From the NCBI GenBank assembly GCA_019973155.2, contig BPQB01000115.1, forward strand, positions 16,451 through 80,450: a DNA stretch of 64,000 nt. The letters are read 5' to 3'. Each line of letters starts with the position of its first letter. Position 1 is the stretch's first letter. The notes below the pieces were generated by a model. It was not told where the DNA came from. It saw nothing but the letters and a program-made list of their open reading frames with translations, and searched no databases. Below are positions 12,301-22,879 of this stretch, one piece after another. This DNA is from Phanerochaete sordida. Its lineage: Eukaryota; Basidiomycota; Agaricomycetes; Polyporales; Phanerochaetaceae. The position numbers and the translations under genes are program-made.

Positions 12301-12831
12301 CGCGGCACAGTGCCCAGAGACACTGGACGGCAGCTCCGATGGTTTCGTCGTCCCTGCGCTTTCCCTTCCCCTTGGCATCCATTCCACCCGCAATGGCACC
12401 AGAGAGCATGAATACTTGCTCCCACGTCGGCACGTCCATGTCCCACCACCAGTGCTCGCACAGGGTGGACAGCACGGTCAGCAGCTTCTCCAGGATTTGG
12501 TCCGGCACCGTTGCAGTCGACGTGCGCCGGAGGATGGAGGATATGGGAAAGAAGATGTAGGTGATAAGGGAAGGCTTGAATGCACGCCCTTCGCGCTCAG
12601 CATCGCGCAAGGTCTCGATGAGCCGCGTCAGAAGGCTGGAGACTTCTGGGATGGTGGACGGAGCTAGATGCGACTTCGCGACAAGTGGCACACATATCGG
12701 CTTGAGCTAGAAGACACTGTTAACGTCGCAGCAGACCATGGGATCAGGATTGCTAACTGGCTTACCTTTTGGAAAAGTCTCTGGGTGTCCTCATCGCTCG
12801 CGTTCATGCCGGTTGTACGTCGGGCATCCAT
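9359..12831 (-). CDS. TTI1: TTI1, TEL2-interacting HEAT-repeat protein
   Basis: Two exons: 12766-12831 (22 codons) and 9359-12706, giving 1137 aa; the 59-bp intron has donor GTAAGC. TTI1 works with TEL2 and TTI2 in the TTT complex, which helps Hsp90 assemble PIKK kinases such as TOR, ATM/Tel1 and ATR. The sequence is almost wholly alpha-helical repeats of HEAT type. Recognisable TTI1 parts are FQKLKPICVPLV at the start, SLITYIFFPISSILRR near 65-80, HWWWDMDVPTWEQVFML near 115, and the C-terminal WPFILNRFSDPEPFVTRAAAGLIEAL followed by FMYRRVWDDVWP and a helical end. Length matches fungal TTI1. Start ATG at 12831 is the only ATG upstream of the first donor, and the start region faces ABZ1. Confidence 0.87.
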
Positions 12832-13201
12832 GGGATTTCATTGACAAGCGTGGAAAGCGTGCAGCGTAATTTACACCCACGACGGCGAGTTCCCTGAGTT
12901 CTGCACAGAACGTGAGCTCGTGGAGGGTACGTGGTTGCGCGTGGCACTCACCGGTCGGCGCACCTGGACACACGGGGATGGCAAGCGGGGGCAAGGCGTG
13001 AGCGGCACCGTGGACCCACAAGCGCCCAAAATTTGGACGGGACCCTGTGGCGAAACGCTTCGTCTCGGACGTCCATGGCTCCCCCGCTCCGTTTTTCTCG
13101 TCTCTCCTGCTGGCTCCTCTAATTTATTGGCCTCTGTACTGCTATCTGCTCTTAATCCGTCTGGCATAGTTTCTCCTGCATCTTCATCTTTCGCGCACAC
13201 C
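12832..13201. promoter_or_regulatory. Divergent promoter interval TTI1 / ABZ1
   Basis: The start codons of TTI1 (minus) and ABZ1 (plus) are 370 bp apart, so both promoters and both 5' UTRs must fit here. The stretch just before ABZ1 (about 13080-13200) is pyrimidine-rich, with repeated CTCC/TCTCC tracts, as is common near fungal transcription starts. No specific factor site is claimed. Confidence 0.55.
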
Positions 13202-15605
13202 ATGGACTCGGACGGCCCAAGGATCCTTTTGATAGACTCGTATGATTCCTTCACACACAAGTGCGTCTCTTTGGATTGTTGGTCGTCAGGACTCGCGCAC
13301 TAATCATATACTAGCCTGGCCGCCCTTTGTCGGCGCGCTATTCCTGGATGTCTCGTCCACATTGTCAAGAACGATACTGTCACCTTCACTGAACTGAGTT
13401 CAGTTCTCGCCCAATTTTCTGCCGTCATCGTCGGGCCAGGCCCTGGCTCTCCTGATAAATGCGAGGATATCGGCGTAGTCAAGAACATCTGGAAACTCCC
13501 AGAGTCGCATGTGCTCCCCGTCTTCGGTGTCTGTCTGGGGCTGCAAAGCCTTGCCATCGAATTCGGGGGAACGCTAAAGCGTCTAAACGTCGTGAAGCAC
13601 GGCCAAATTTCCACTATCCTCCACGAGGGCGGCGAGATCTTCAAGGGCGTAGGCCCGGTAGAAGCCGTCCGGTACCATTCCCTTCACGTCTCCCTCAACG
13701 GCGACGAACCGCTCGAAGCACTAGCGTGGGCGGACGATGGGGAGGAGAACGGGCGCGTTCTCATGGCCGTGAAGCACAAGACCAAACCCTTCTGGGCCGT
13801 GCAGTACCACCCCGAGTCGGTGCGCACTTCTGGCGGAGGCGAAGAGGTCGTTCGCAACTTCTGGCGGCTTTCGAAGCTCTGGTCCAAGATCAATGGGCGG
13901 GAAGTACAGCCATGGACGACAGCTGCCGAAGATCTCGTTGGCCGCCCTTGGCCGCACATACACACTATCCCATCTTCCCGTACCCCCTCTCCCAACACCG
14001 CATGTACCGTCGCCACCCGCACCGTAGACTGCCAGGGCGTGTCTGTGCCCGCGCTCTGCGAAGCTCTAGGTGTGGAAGAAGAGGCATCCGATTTTGTCAT
14101 GCTTGACTCAGCCGCACAGCCCGGCCGCCACACTATCATTGGCTGTCTTCGACCCTCGAGCCCCAGAATCATGTATCGCATTGGAGAGCCTCACGTCCGC
14201 GTGACAACCGATGGCGTCGAGCGCCTCGAAGAAGTCGGGAAAGACGTCTGGACATGGCTTGCTGACTTCATGCGGCCGCGGAAGGTGCGAGGCGGAGGAA
14301 TGAAGGACGTCCCGTTCTGGGGAGGACTCATCGGCTTTCTGAGCTACGAGCTCGGGGTAGACTCCCTGTGTCCTTCGCTACATTCGCGGCTGGTCGACGA
14401 ACACGCACAGCATCCAGATGTCAACCTTGTCTTCGTTGAACGGAGCATCGTATTGGATGCGAAGGCGGGGCGAGCCTATGTACAATCTCTGCTACACGAT
14501 GACTTGCAGTGGCTGTCCACCACGGCTTCGCTCATTCAACACGTCGCAACTGCCCGCGCATCTGCAGAGGGCGGCCCCGGCCGGAAAAGGCGAAAGACTG
14601 TCCAAACCCGGCCAACTGTCGCTCTCCCGGACAAGGACACTTACGTAGAACGGATCCGCCGCACGCAGGAGTTCCTTGCTTCTGGAGATTCCTACGAACT
14701 TTGCCTCACGGCACCAACCCGGATCTCTGTACCCGTGTCACCAGATGGCGATGCCGCGCAGTCAACATCTTGGGAGTTGTACAAGACGTTGCGCAGGCGG
14801 AACCCTGCACCCCACTCGGCCTATCTCAGGCTGCATCCTTCTACGTTTCTATCGTCATCGCCGGAACGGTTCCTGTCGTATTCGCGTCCGCCCGCGGGCG
14901 TATGCCAACTACGACCGATCAAAGGCACGGTGCGAAAGGCTCCCGGTATCACACGAGCTGTCGCGGAAGAGATGCTCGCGGGCAGCATCAAGGAGGTGGC
15001 TGAAAACCTCATGATCGTGGACCTAATCCGGCATGACTTGCATGGGGTCGTGGGCGACGACGTAGTGGTGCCGCAGTTCTGCGCCGTCGAGGAGTACGAG
15101 ACTGTTTGGCAGCTCGTCAGCGTCATCGAGGGACGGCTCCCGGCAGGAACAGAGCTGGACGATGGGTTTGATCTCGGCTGGGACGTTTTGCGACAAAGTT
15201 TGCCACCAGGTGCGTCCCGCATGACAACAATTCTCATGCGTGTGCTCATGTCCGCGCCTGACAGGGAGTATGACTGGTGCGCCGAAGAAGCGCAGCGTGG
15301 AAATCTTGGCCAGCTTGGAGGATGAGCCGCGGAACGTGTACTCCGGTGTCTTTGGGTACTGGGACGTCGGCGGCGGGGGCGACTGGTCGGTCACGATCCG
15401 GAGCTGCTTCAAGTACGCTTCAACAGAAGATGCGCAAATCCAGGGCTCAACACCTGGGCGTGGTGTGGCGCAGGCGGCCGAATGGCGTCTCGGTGCCGGC
15501 GGTGCCATCACCGCGCTGTCGGACGCCGAGGCAGAGTGGGAGGAAATGATGGCCAAGGTAGAAAGTGTGCTGCCTGCGTTCGGTGCGGTGGCGGGAGGGT
15601 ATTAG
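13202..15605 (+). CDS. ABZ1: Aminodeoxychorismate (PABA) synthase, bifunctional
   Basis: Three exons: 13202-13260, 13315-15209, 15265-15605 (764 aa). It makes 4-amino-4-deoxychorismate from chorismate and glutamine for folate synthesis, in the cytosol. The N-terminal glutamine amidotransferase has LLIDSYDSFTHN, GPGPGSP, nucleophile Cys93 in GVCLGLQS, and VQYHPESV with the His-Glu pair. From about residue 230 the chorismate-binding domain follows: DSYELCLT, FLSSSPERFL, RPIKGTVRK (the PIKGT lysine typical of the aminodeoxychorismate synthase type), ENLMIVDLIRHDL, and GSMTGAPKKRSVEIL, whose codons are split by the last intron. The PIKGT motif separates it from anthranilate synthase, which has PIAGT. 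Both activities look intact. Confidence 0.95.
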
Positions 15606-16013
15606 GATGGGGGCGGTGTGCGCAGCCCGACCTCATCTTCGGGCGCAGTGGCCGTGTGGTAGCGAGCCTGCTTTCAACCGCGGGGCCCTCGTTCTCGTTT
15701 TTTCTGCTGGTATAACATTGCTCTTGCTCTGGATCGTGAGGCGGCTGGGTGTGCCTGGGACCGTGTCAGTGTGAGCTAGGGCATAGGCGCCCATGACGAA
15801 CGTGCACCTACATGGACCAACCAGCGACGAAACGTGCACGCGTATGGCAAGTGCGGCTGCTGCAGCTCTGTGCAGATGTGCCTGAGGGTTCATTTCAGAT
15901 CCCAGTGCTTCTAGGTCCGGACTCCGCGCAACGTCGTATATCTACTCGCGCGACCACCTTCAACCGTTCACCCTCTCCTCCCCTCCCCCACCACGCCCAA
16001 TCCCCCTGCTGCC
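15606..16013. other. Intergenic between ABZ1 and a conserved hypothetical gene
   Basis: A 408-bp spacer between genes in the same direction. The last 60 bases before the next start are strongly C/T-rich, which suggests a transcription start region. No gene is seen. Confidence 0.5.
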
Positions 16014-17426
16014 ATGGCTGGCCCTCTGCACCCGGAGCGTTTCATGGTCTCGCCCCCGCCCCAATATGTCGTGTACGTCCCCTTTCGCGCCCTGTCGCGC
16101 CCGCCGGCGTCACTCATCATCCATGACAACAGGTATCCAGAGTCTGTGCGCTCTGGCGAGGATACCCTCGTGTACAGCCCGACAGCGTCGTCAATGACAT
16201 CGCGCACCATGTCCTACAACCGTCGCTTCTCCGACGCCAGTGCCGTGCTGCCCGCCGACCACCCGCGCCAGCGGCGAGATAGCTTCACAAGCGAGGAGAC
16301 ATCCTACACCTTCGGCAAGCCCCAGCAGTACCTAGGCTACGCGCCCTCGCCAGGCATCTCGCGTGCCCCGAGCTTCCTCGAGGATGGCCGTCAAACTGTG
16401 ATGTCCCACCTCTCCAGCCTCCAGCTCGACGAGACTGACGACCCCGCCGTCGCGCGATCTGTGTTTACCCCTCCCACGCGAAATCTGCCCTCGCTACAGT
16501 CCCTGCCGTCCACCGCGCGCATGCCAGCCGAGTACCGATCCGTGCAGTCAAGGTCGCCCTCGCTCGCCTCCGCGTACTCGCACTCGCCCTCGCACACCTC
16601 GGGCGCGTCCCTCTCCCCTGTTTCGCCTCTGTCCGTTTCGCCCCTGCCCATGCCGCGGCCGACGCCCAGTCCGCAGCAGCAAGTCACGCTCCCGTATACG
16701 TGTGCGTTCCGCATGTCGACGAACGGCTCGATGGTGCTCGCGCCGCCGGAGACGTTCACGGACCTCTCGCCGCTGTACCGCATCGAGGTGTGCCCGAACG
16801 TGTTCACGCCAACGTCGTACATCACGAAGGTGTACCGCGGCAGCACCACATTTCTGGGCCAATTTGAGTGCGTCATGTGCTTCGCTACGCCCGTGTGGCA
16901 CTAATCAATCTCGCCTGATAGGATGGGAATCTCGAAGGACAAGCCCATGCTCTACATGGATCAGCGCTGGTGTCCGCTAGAAGAAGTGTTCACGAGGTTC
17001 CGCAAAGTCAATAGTCGCCTTGGGGTTTGCACCCTTACCTTTTCCCGAGGAACGTGTGCTGACATACGCGGCGCCCGCAGGACCGGTGGATCTGGCAGCG
17101 GGGCAAGGTCAAGCTGCACTGGGACTGCCGGAACGACTCCGAGATTCTGGTAAGCCTCATGCGAGTAAGTCCACTCCCATTTATTGACTTGGCAACGATT
17201 ATAACAGTGTTACGAGGGTGCCGATACGGACAAGACCCCTATCGCCCGGTTCCGCCCTGCGGCGACGCAGCCGCCGGAGGTGTTCGCGAACGCGCCGCCT
17301 GCGAGCATGCTCGACATCAACACCGCTTCGCGCGAAATCACCGACGAGATCATCATGTCGTGTCTGATTGTCGAGCGCAAGAGATCAATTCCGGGCGACG
17401 GCACCCGGAAAGAATTATTCAACTAG
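16014..17426 (+). CDS. Conserved basidiomycete hypothetical protein
   Basis: Likely exons: 16014-16072, 16133-16867, 16922-17024, 17081-17149, 17208-17426 (394 aa). The 16073-16132 intron is inferred from a GTACGT donor although the frame is open through it. At 17150-17164 a second donor (GTAAGT at 17165) would add five residues. The first 220 residues are Ser/Pro-rich and disordered. The C-terminal part forms a compact domain: CAFRMSTNGSMVLAPPETF, LYRIEVCPNVFTPTSYITKVYRG, FLGQFEMGISKDKPMLYMDQR, DRWIWQRGKVKLHWDC, TPIARFRPA, and a final helix DEIIMSCLIVERKR. This order (Tyr-Ile start, a glycine-rich FxGxFEMG turn, a W-rich strand, a final I-x-S-x-L helix) resembles the small DUF6593-type domain of Agaricomycetes, but I am not sure of that family. 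Function unknown. Confidence 0.68.
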
Positions 17427-17901
17427 CCGGGGGAAGTCGAGGCGGGACACGTTCACCTCACACTATCCACACTCTATGGACACTACTACTGATCGCGCCT
17501 TCGTCGTTTCTCTGGGATCTTACAGCTCGGTATTTACTCGTATTATTGGTGTAGAAAAAGGTTGTATAATTTCGACACGCGCCGCGCCCTAAAACGCGGC
17601 CGCGGATGTAGACTAGACCACGTCCCTTCATCTGTGCATGCTGTTTCTTACCCCACTGTCTTAGCTCGCACTGCGGCACATACCAACGTTGGAGTTCATT
17701 GCTACATTGCTCACTTTCCTTGTCATCCGTCTGTCTTAAAAATACAAGTACACTTCCTCCGTGAATCCTACGAGCGGTGTCAGACGGCGATGTCTTGCGT
17801 GAAGCGTGAAGCGTGTAACATACCACAATGCAACAGCCAGAGGAAAACTGAGTCGATGCAGTGACTATTGCACCGACGGCGGACCTCCGATGAGGAATCG
17901 C
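17427..17901. other. Convergent 3' interval, no gene
   Basis: This 475-bp stretch lies between the stop codons of the conserved hypothetical gene (plus) and the first small tandem gene (minus). It is comparatively AT-rich and should hold two 3' UTRs. The block at 17845-17856 recurs behind the second tandem copy. Confidence 0.5.
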
Positions 17902-18138
17902 TCAGCCAGACTTGTCCTTCGCCTCCGCCTCGGCGTCCTGGCGATCGTACTCTCTGAAGGCATCGAGGATAGCCTTGCCCTCCTGGACATCGTCGTCGTC
18001 CCAGGGCTTCAGGCCGTTGCTGTGCATAAAGTTGTTGTACCCGCCGGCTTCCTTGTGGTACTGGTAGTTGGACTTCTGTCCGGAGGACTTGGAGGAGCCC
18101 TCCGCGCCCTTCGTGCTGCCACTCTTCTTGCTCGGCAT
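17902..18138 (-). CDS. Small tandem-paralogue protein A (78 aa)
   Basis: An intronless reading frame for 78 residues. The N-terminal 25 residues are Ser/Lys/Gly-rich. The core reads YHKEAGGYNNFMHSNGLKPW, then DDDDVQEGKAILDAFREYD, and the tail is acidic and basic (EAEAKDKSG). The core is shared with the neighbouring copy at 18578-18796: G-G-[YF]-N-N-F-M-x-S-x-G-L-K, VQEGKAI, AFRE-x-D, and the final SG. I do not recognise the family and assign no function. The high helical and charged content and lack of a signal peptide or membrane segment suggest a small soluble cytosolic or nuclear protein. That two copies keep the same core under separate promoters supports both being expressed genes. Confidence 0.72.
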   Translation of the reverse strand: MPSKKSGSTKGAEGSSKSSGQKSNYQYHKEAGGYNNFMHSNGLKPWDDDDVQEGKAILDAFREYDRQDAEAEAKDKSG

Positions 18139-18255
18139 CGTGTTGGTTCGCGCTGTGCTCGGGTTAGCTAGGGAAAGCTGAGCGCGTCGCGGAAGTCGCA
18201 CCGTGTTTTTGTGGGGGCTTGGGTGGTGGGCAGAAACAAGGTTGGGAAGGACCCC

Positions 18256-18271
18256 AGCCGTCGTGGCGTCG
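18256..18271 (-). promoter_or_regulatory. Conserved upstream block of small gene A
   Basis: On the gene strand the block reads CGACGCCACGACGGCT and sits 118 bp before the ATG of copy A. The identical 16 bases occur 115 bp before the ATG of copy B. About 12 bp downstream both have CAACCTTGTTT. The sequence around these blocks has diverged, so the blocks look selected. They could be a transcription factor site or part of a 5' UTR; I cannot tell which. Confidence 0.55.
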
Positions 18272-18577
18272 CCCGCCATCAAAGCTCCTCCGCACACATC
18301 CTAATTCGAACGCGCGAGTCACCGCCCCTATTCTGCTTCTCGAGTCTCGGGCCCGACCACAGCTAGCCAGTCCGAACCGGTGAGAACGTTCGCTCGCTTT
18401 CGAGATGGAGAGAAGCTGCTCGCACGTCCGGCCAGTGGAAGGCCACGAATTGGGTAGAACCAGCCATACTCGCGCTTGCATTAATGCCTGTGAAGCGCGT
18501 AGCATACTGCGAAGACAAACTGAGTCGACGCCGAGTCGACGCGGAGGCTAATGCGCGTCGGCGGCTCCGAAGACCCC

Positions 18578-18796
18578 TCATCCAGATCGCGCCTTCTGCG
18601 CCTCCTCCCACTCGAAGCGGTCCTGCTCGCGGAAGGCCTCGATGATGGCTTTGCCCTCCTGAACATCGCTGTGGCTGTACGTCTTCAGGCCGTAGCTGGC
18701 CATGAAGTTGTTGAAGCCGCCGAAGTCCTTGTAGTAATGGCTGTCGGACTTGGCGACGAACTTCGCGCCCGAGTTCTGCGTGCTGTTGTCAGACAT
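18578..18796 (-). CDS. Small tandem-paralogue protein B (72 aa)
   Basis: An intronless frame for 72 residues, paralogous to the 78-aa protein next to it. It reads SHYYKDFGGFNNFMASYGLK, then SDVQEGKAIIEAFREQD and a charged tail EEAQKARSG. Compared with copy A the N-terminus is shorter and has lost most of the Ser/Lys-rich part, and the DDDD run is replaced by YSHSD, while the N-N-F-M and VQEGKAI cores are kept. Substitutions in the core are conservative (Y to F, L to I), which argues for purifying selection on both copies. No family name is recognised; no signal peptide or membrane segment. Confidence 0.72.
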   Translation of the reverse strand: MSDNSTQNSGAKFVAKSDSHYYKDFGGFNNFMASYGLKTYSHSDVQEGKAIIEAFREQDRFEWEEAQKARSG

Positions 18797-19994
18797 CGCT
18801 TTTCGAGTGCCCTGCGGCTGGATTAGCGAGATTGGTTCGTGCCAAGTGGGCTACACGTACGCTGCTCTCGTGAGGAGGAAATTGGCAAAAACAAGGTTGT
18901 GACCGACACTAGCCGTCGTGGCGTCGGCAATTGCAAACGCTCATCCGCGCGTTCCAAATCGGAACGCGTCGGTTTCTACGCACTTGTCTCGCGACTGCAA
19001 CCTCCGTCTCCCTCTCGGACCCGAGCGCAGCTCACAACATTGACGTCTGGGGGCACATGTCTTGTTCACAGACACTGGAGGTGAGAAGATTCGCCTTGTT
19101 TGAGACGCAGACATCTGCTCACACGCACGCGGAGTTCGTGAATTCAGTTGAATTTGAATGCAGTCATGCGCAACTTTGCGACTTTGTTCGTAACGCAAGA
19201 CTCACTGAGTCCGCGGCAATGCCATGCTGGGAACTGCTCGCGGGCCGTAGCAAGTTTGCCAGTGGATACTCCTCGGGGAAACGCGTGTCTCGAAGGCTGG
19301 TCACGAACGCGTCCGTGCTCTATCATTAGGTCCGCGGATGGCATATCGCCGTGATGGACGCGACGGACGAACAGCCAGGCCTCGCCTGCGTCATGTCCTA
19401 TCGCCGATCCCGGCTTTCTGGCTCTGCTGCGTCCACGCTTGCCAAGGCTTCAACTAGGCGCATATACAGGCTCGCGGGATCAACGAAGCACTAGCGGACC
19501 CAAGGGGCAGGTACGCAGCGCGTCCACGATGACTGCGAGCCCACGAGCTCGCTGTCCTTCAGCGGTACCCGCGCATTCCGATAGCCAGGCTGTGCGAGGT
19601 CAGCAGCTCCCGTCTCAATGATTTTCCTGCAGGAGGCTCATACCACGACGTGGGCAGCTCCGGGCCGCCACAGAAGCGGACGTGCCACTGCGGACGCTTC
19701 GACATAGAGTCTGCTACCGAACGGGGCAGCAGACGATGGAGCCAGTCACTGACACGCCTTGACGGCTCCGGTCTTTCTCGACATCCTCCGTCGGCGCAGT
19801 CAGCTGGCTGGTCATGTCCTCTGGCAAGTGGTCCCTGTCTTGATCTTCCTGCTCTGCAGAGCGGCGGGAACATCGTTGGATGTGATGGGGTGCGGGTTCG
19901 CCGTGCCTGGGGCCTTTGCGAGGCCGTCTATAAGAGAGGAAGATAGAGTGAACGGGGCACCACGACGAGCACGCTGTCAAGACTTCGGTAAAAT
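18797..19994. other. Divergent intergenic region
   Basis: About 1.2 kb between the small gene B (minus) and the CE15 esterase (plus). The first 230 bp belong to the duplicated promoter. From about 19050 to 19990 I see only short overlapping open frames without motifs. The esterase promoter should be in the right part; a possible TATA-like TATAAGAG at about 19928 lies some 67 bp before its ATG. Confidence 0.5.
18911..18926 (-). promoter_or_regulatory. Conserved upstream block of small gene B
   Basis: This is the second copy of the 16-bp block CGACGCCACGACGGCT, 115 bp before the ATG at 18796. The matching block of copy A is at 118 bp, so spacing to the start codon is kept within 3 bp although most of the intervening sequence differs. 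Confidence 0.55.
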
Positions 19995-21320
19995 ATGGCG
20001 TTCCGCTGGCTCTCTTTCCTGCTTCTCGCCTTACCCGTCTTGTCGCTTCCCCAGCCTAGTGGCATTGGTACGTCTTCTTGCACTGTCAAGATCTCGCATC
20101 TTACATCCATCCACAGAAGCCCGCGCACTTTTCTGTAACACACCGGCAAATATTCCCTTCAACGATGACAAGCTGCCCGACCCTTTCAAGTTCAACGACG
20201 GGACCCCCGTCCGCAGCATGACGGATTGGGCGTGCCGCCGTTCACAAATCAGCGCCCTCGTTGAAGGATACGAAGCAGGGACGCTCCCTCCGAAGCCGCC
20301 TGTCGTTACCTCGACCTTCAGCAAGAGCGGTCTGACAGGCAACCTGACTGTTACCGCTGGCTTTCCCGGCAAGACGACCACCTTCTCGTCCCCCATCACT
20401 TTCCCGAACGGCACAGCTCCGGCTGCAGGCTGGCCCTTGGTCATCGCCTACAGCGGTCTCAGCATCCCGGTACCCGATGGCGTGAGTTGCCACCCAAGCG
20501 TTCTACGGCGATCAGGAGCTTATGATACGGGCAGATTGCGGTCTTGACATACGACAACAGCGCCATTGGCGAACAGAACGACCAATCCAGCCGTGGTGTT
20601 GGGCAGTTCTTCGACGTCTACGGCGCGAACGCAACTGCCAGCTCCATGACCGCCTGGGTCTGGGGCCTCAGCCGCATCATCGACGTGCTCGAGGTCACAC
20701 CCGCCGCGCACATCAACACGGCGAAGATCGCGGTGACGGGCTGCTCGCGCGACGGCAAGGGCGCCCTCATGGCGGGCGCGTTCGAGGAGCGCATCGCGCT
20801 CACGATCCCGCAAGAGTCCGGCTCGGGCGGCGACACGTGCTGGCGGCTGAGCAAGTTCGAGCAGGACAGCGGCGACGTCGTGCAGCAGGCGACGGAGATC
20901 GTCCAGGAGAATGTCTGGTTCTCGACCAACTTCGACAACTTCGTGTTCAATATCAGCCTCCTGCCGTACGACCACCACCTGCTCGCGGCGATGGTCGCGC
21001 CGCGCCCGCTCATCTCGTACGAGAACACGGACTTTGAGTGGCTCAGCCCGCTCAGCGCGTTCGGGTGCATGACCGCCGCGCACACCGTCTTCGAGGCGAT
21101 GGGCATCCCCGACAAGCACGCCTTCGTCCAGGTCGGCAACCACAGCCATTGCGACTTCCCCTCTGACCTCAACCCCACGCTCTTCGCCTTCTTCGACAAG
21201 TTCTTGCTGGACAAGGAGGCGAACACGACCATCTTCGAGACTAACGGACTGTTCAATGGCACGGTCTGGAACCCCAGCCAGTGGATCAACTGGACCACGC
21301 CGAGGTTCTCGCCCCTGTGA
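19995..21320 (+). CDS. Secreted glucuronoyl esterase (CE15)
   Basis: Three exons: 19995-20067, 20117-20481, 20535-21320 (407 aa). It cleaves ester bonds between 4-O-methyl-glucuronic acid of xylan and lignin alcohols, outside the cell. The N-terminus [17 protein letters not shown] is a signal peptide, and the mature part begins [10 protein letters not shown]. The CE15 motif GCSRDGKGA holds the nucleophile Ser217. By comparison with characterised CE15 enzymes Glu240 (PQESGSGG) and His351 (GNHSHCDFP) complete the triad. The disulfide cysteines at the start and around the triad are present. There is no CBM1 cellulose-binding module or Ser/Thr linker, so this is the catalytic-domain-only form. 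Several N-glycosylation sites are visible (NLT, NGT, NAT, NTT). This gene is the clearest sign of a plant-cell-wall-degrading lifestyle in the window. Confidence 0.93.
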
Positions 21321-21415
21321 TCTCATCCCAGAACACTGCACGCGTAGAGACGGCGTGGAACCCTCGTATCCAAAACTAGTGTACACTGAGCAAGAACAAG
21401 TTGGCAGAAAAGATG

Positions 21416-22879
21416 TTACGCCATGAGTGCGATGTGCCTCAGTTCGCTGTGCAGGCTGTCAACGCGAGGCATGTTAGGCGAGAACGTGCGTACTCACTTC
21501 TGCACCTGCTGACCGACCTTCATCGGCTCGTACGTGGCGTCCGCGTCCTCGTCAATCTTCCCCAGGTTGGCCGCATCCGCCCGAATCTGCTGCGCACGTT
21601 CCTGGAGCGCGGGGATCGGTGCGAGGTCGTAGTCAGACGACAGGTGCCAGAAGAATGTGGACGAGATACGAATCAGAGGCCGCTCCGGTGCCTGCGCCTT
21701 GCGGCGCTCGACGGCCTGCGGAACAGCACGTCAGTACAGACGCGCCACGGCATGCGGAGATGGCTTGCCTGCAGCGTCGCGTCGTTCACCACGACCTCGT
21801 GGTAGCCGGCCTTGATGAGGCCGCCACTGAGGTGCTCGAGCTGCTTGCCGGCCTGCACGAGGAGGTACCTGCCCGTGGCCGGAAACTTGACCGGGATGCG
21901 CTTGCCCGTGTTGCGCGCCCAGATGTTGAGACCCGGGTACCGCGAGCGGCCGTGGATGGTCAGGAAGTTGAGGTCGGTGTGGAAGCCGGCGAGGATGTTG
22001 TCCTTCTTGCCATATTTCACCAGATCGGACGCGGTAGGCGCGAGAATATGCGGCCTGCAGCGCGCATACATCAGGATAACGCGCCACACGGAAGGTGGAG
22101 AAGTTTACCCATATCGACCAGCGTTTCTAAAGGTATCGCGCGGAAGCCCCAGGCCGATTGCTGCCATTTCTGCCAGATCACTGACACTAGAACGCGTGTC
22201 GTTTTCAGTGTCAATGTTGTGCGACAAGCTTTCAACGCGACATACGCGTTCTTCATGGACTGCCCCCACTTCTGCATGATTGGGGTCCAGCGCTCCTGGA
22301 GTTCAGCCGCTTGGGGGAGGACGTTCGGGGCATTCAAACCAGGGAACTGGGTTTCGTACGGTGGCTTCTCGCTCATTTTCCAGAAGAAGCGGCACTTGGG
22401 GTCAGGACTATGTTGTGTGATGTCCAGAGGCCGCTCAGATGGATCGAGACGAGCGATGATATTCAAGCAAGGTTCATGGACCGCGCACTTCGGTTTCTCG
22501 GTGTTCTCGAGGGTGACACCAATCTACAGCAGCAGCTTAGAAGCCACAGATACGTGTCGCGTATGGCTGACTACTCACCTGGTAGCTCAGCTCAGGGCGT
22601 TCGTCCTTGCGAAGTTCAGCTTCGGGCTGAGCGAAGTAATCCTCCATGAGATCAAGGAAGACATCGTTGTCCTCCTCTGAGACGCGAGAGTCGTGGAGCA
22701 GCAGAGCACCATAAGTTATAAGAGCATCTGCAGCCTAGGGCGAGTGTAAAATTCATGGCGTGATTGGCCAGGCCGGTGATCAGGCGCACCTTCTGGCACT
22801 CCTGTAGAAGCGCAAGCTTGTCTGGATCTTGCGCGAGGAAGACATCGAGGTCGATGATGGGCAGGACTACGTCGGTCAT
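21416..22879 (-). CDS. 2-oxoglutarate/Fe(II)-dependent oxygenase, isopenicillin-N-synthase-like
   Basis: Seven exons: 22790-22879, 22579-22734, 22246-22523, 22109-22186, 21769-22054, 21498-21715, 21416-21455 (381 aa). The N-terminus VVLPIIDLDVFL is the start of a DIOX_N domain. The double-stranded beta-helix has the metal ligands His226 and Asp228 in GFHTDLNFLTIHG and His275 in KQLEHLSGG, and Arg312 of the RIS motif that binds the 2-oxoglutarate carboxylate. The Fe and cosubstrate sites are thus complete. The substrate is unknown; related basidiomycete proteins are annotated only as clavaminate-synthase or 2OG oxygenase-like. The intron at 21716-21768 begins with GC instead of GT. The last exon of 40 nt was placed by a GTGAGTAC donor and adds a helix ending ELRHIALMA. 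The start lies 279 bp from the divergent UBC12 start. Confidence 0.87.

Larger units (their letters stand above)
17845..19025. repeat. Tandem gene duplication with duplicated flanks (two units of roughly 0.5-0.7 kb)
   Basis: Two diverged units in the same orientation, about 655-670 bp apart, each contain one small gene on the minus strand. Homology is not limited to the coding part. A 12-bp block (AAACTGAGTCGA) lies 46 bp beyond the stop of copy A (17845-17856) and 50 bp beyond the stop of copy B (18517-18528). Upstream, AAACAAGGTTG (18234-18244; 18889-18899), a 16-bp block, and GAACGCG-type and CTCGG-CCCGA-type blocks recur in the same order. The space between the two genes (18139-18577, 439 bp) therefore holds the promoter of copy A and the 3' flank of copy B, and I see no other gene there. 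Confidence 0.75.

Noticed and set aside
13202..15605. Anthranilate synthase (TRP2/TRP3 type)
   Set aside because: The order amidotransferase-chorismate domain in one chain and the PIKGT motif point to aminodeoxychorismate synthase.
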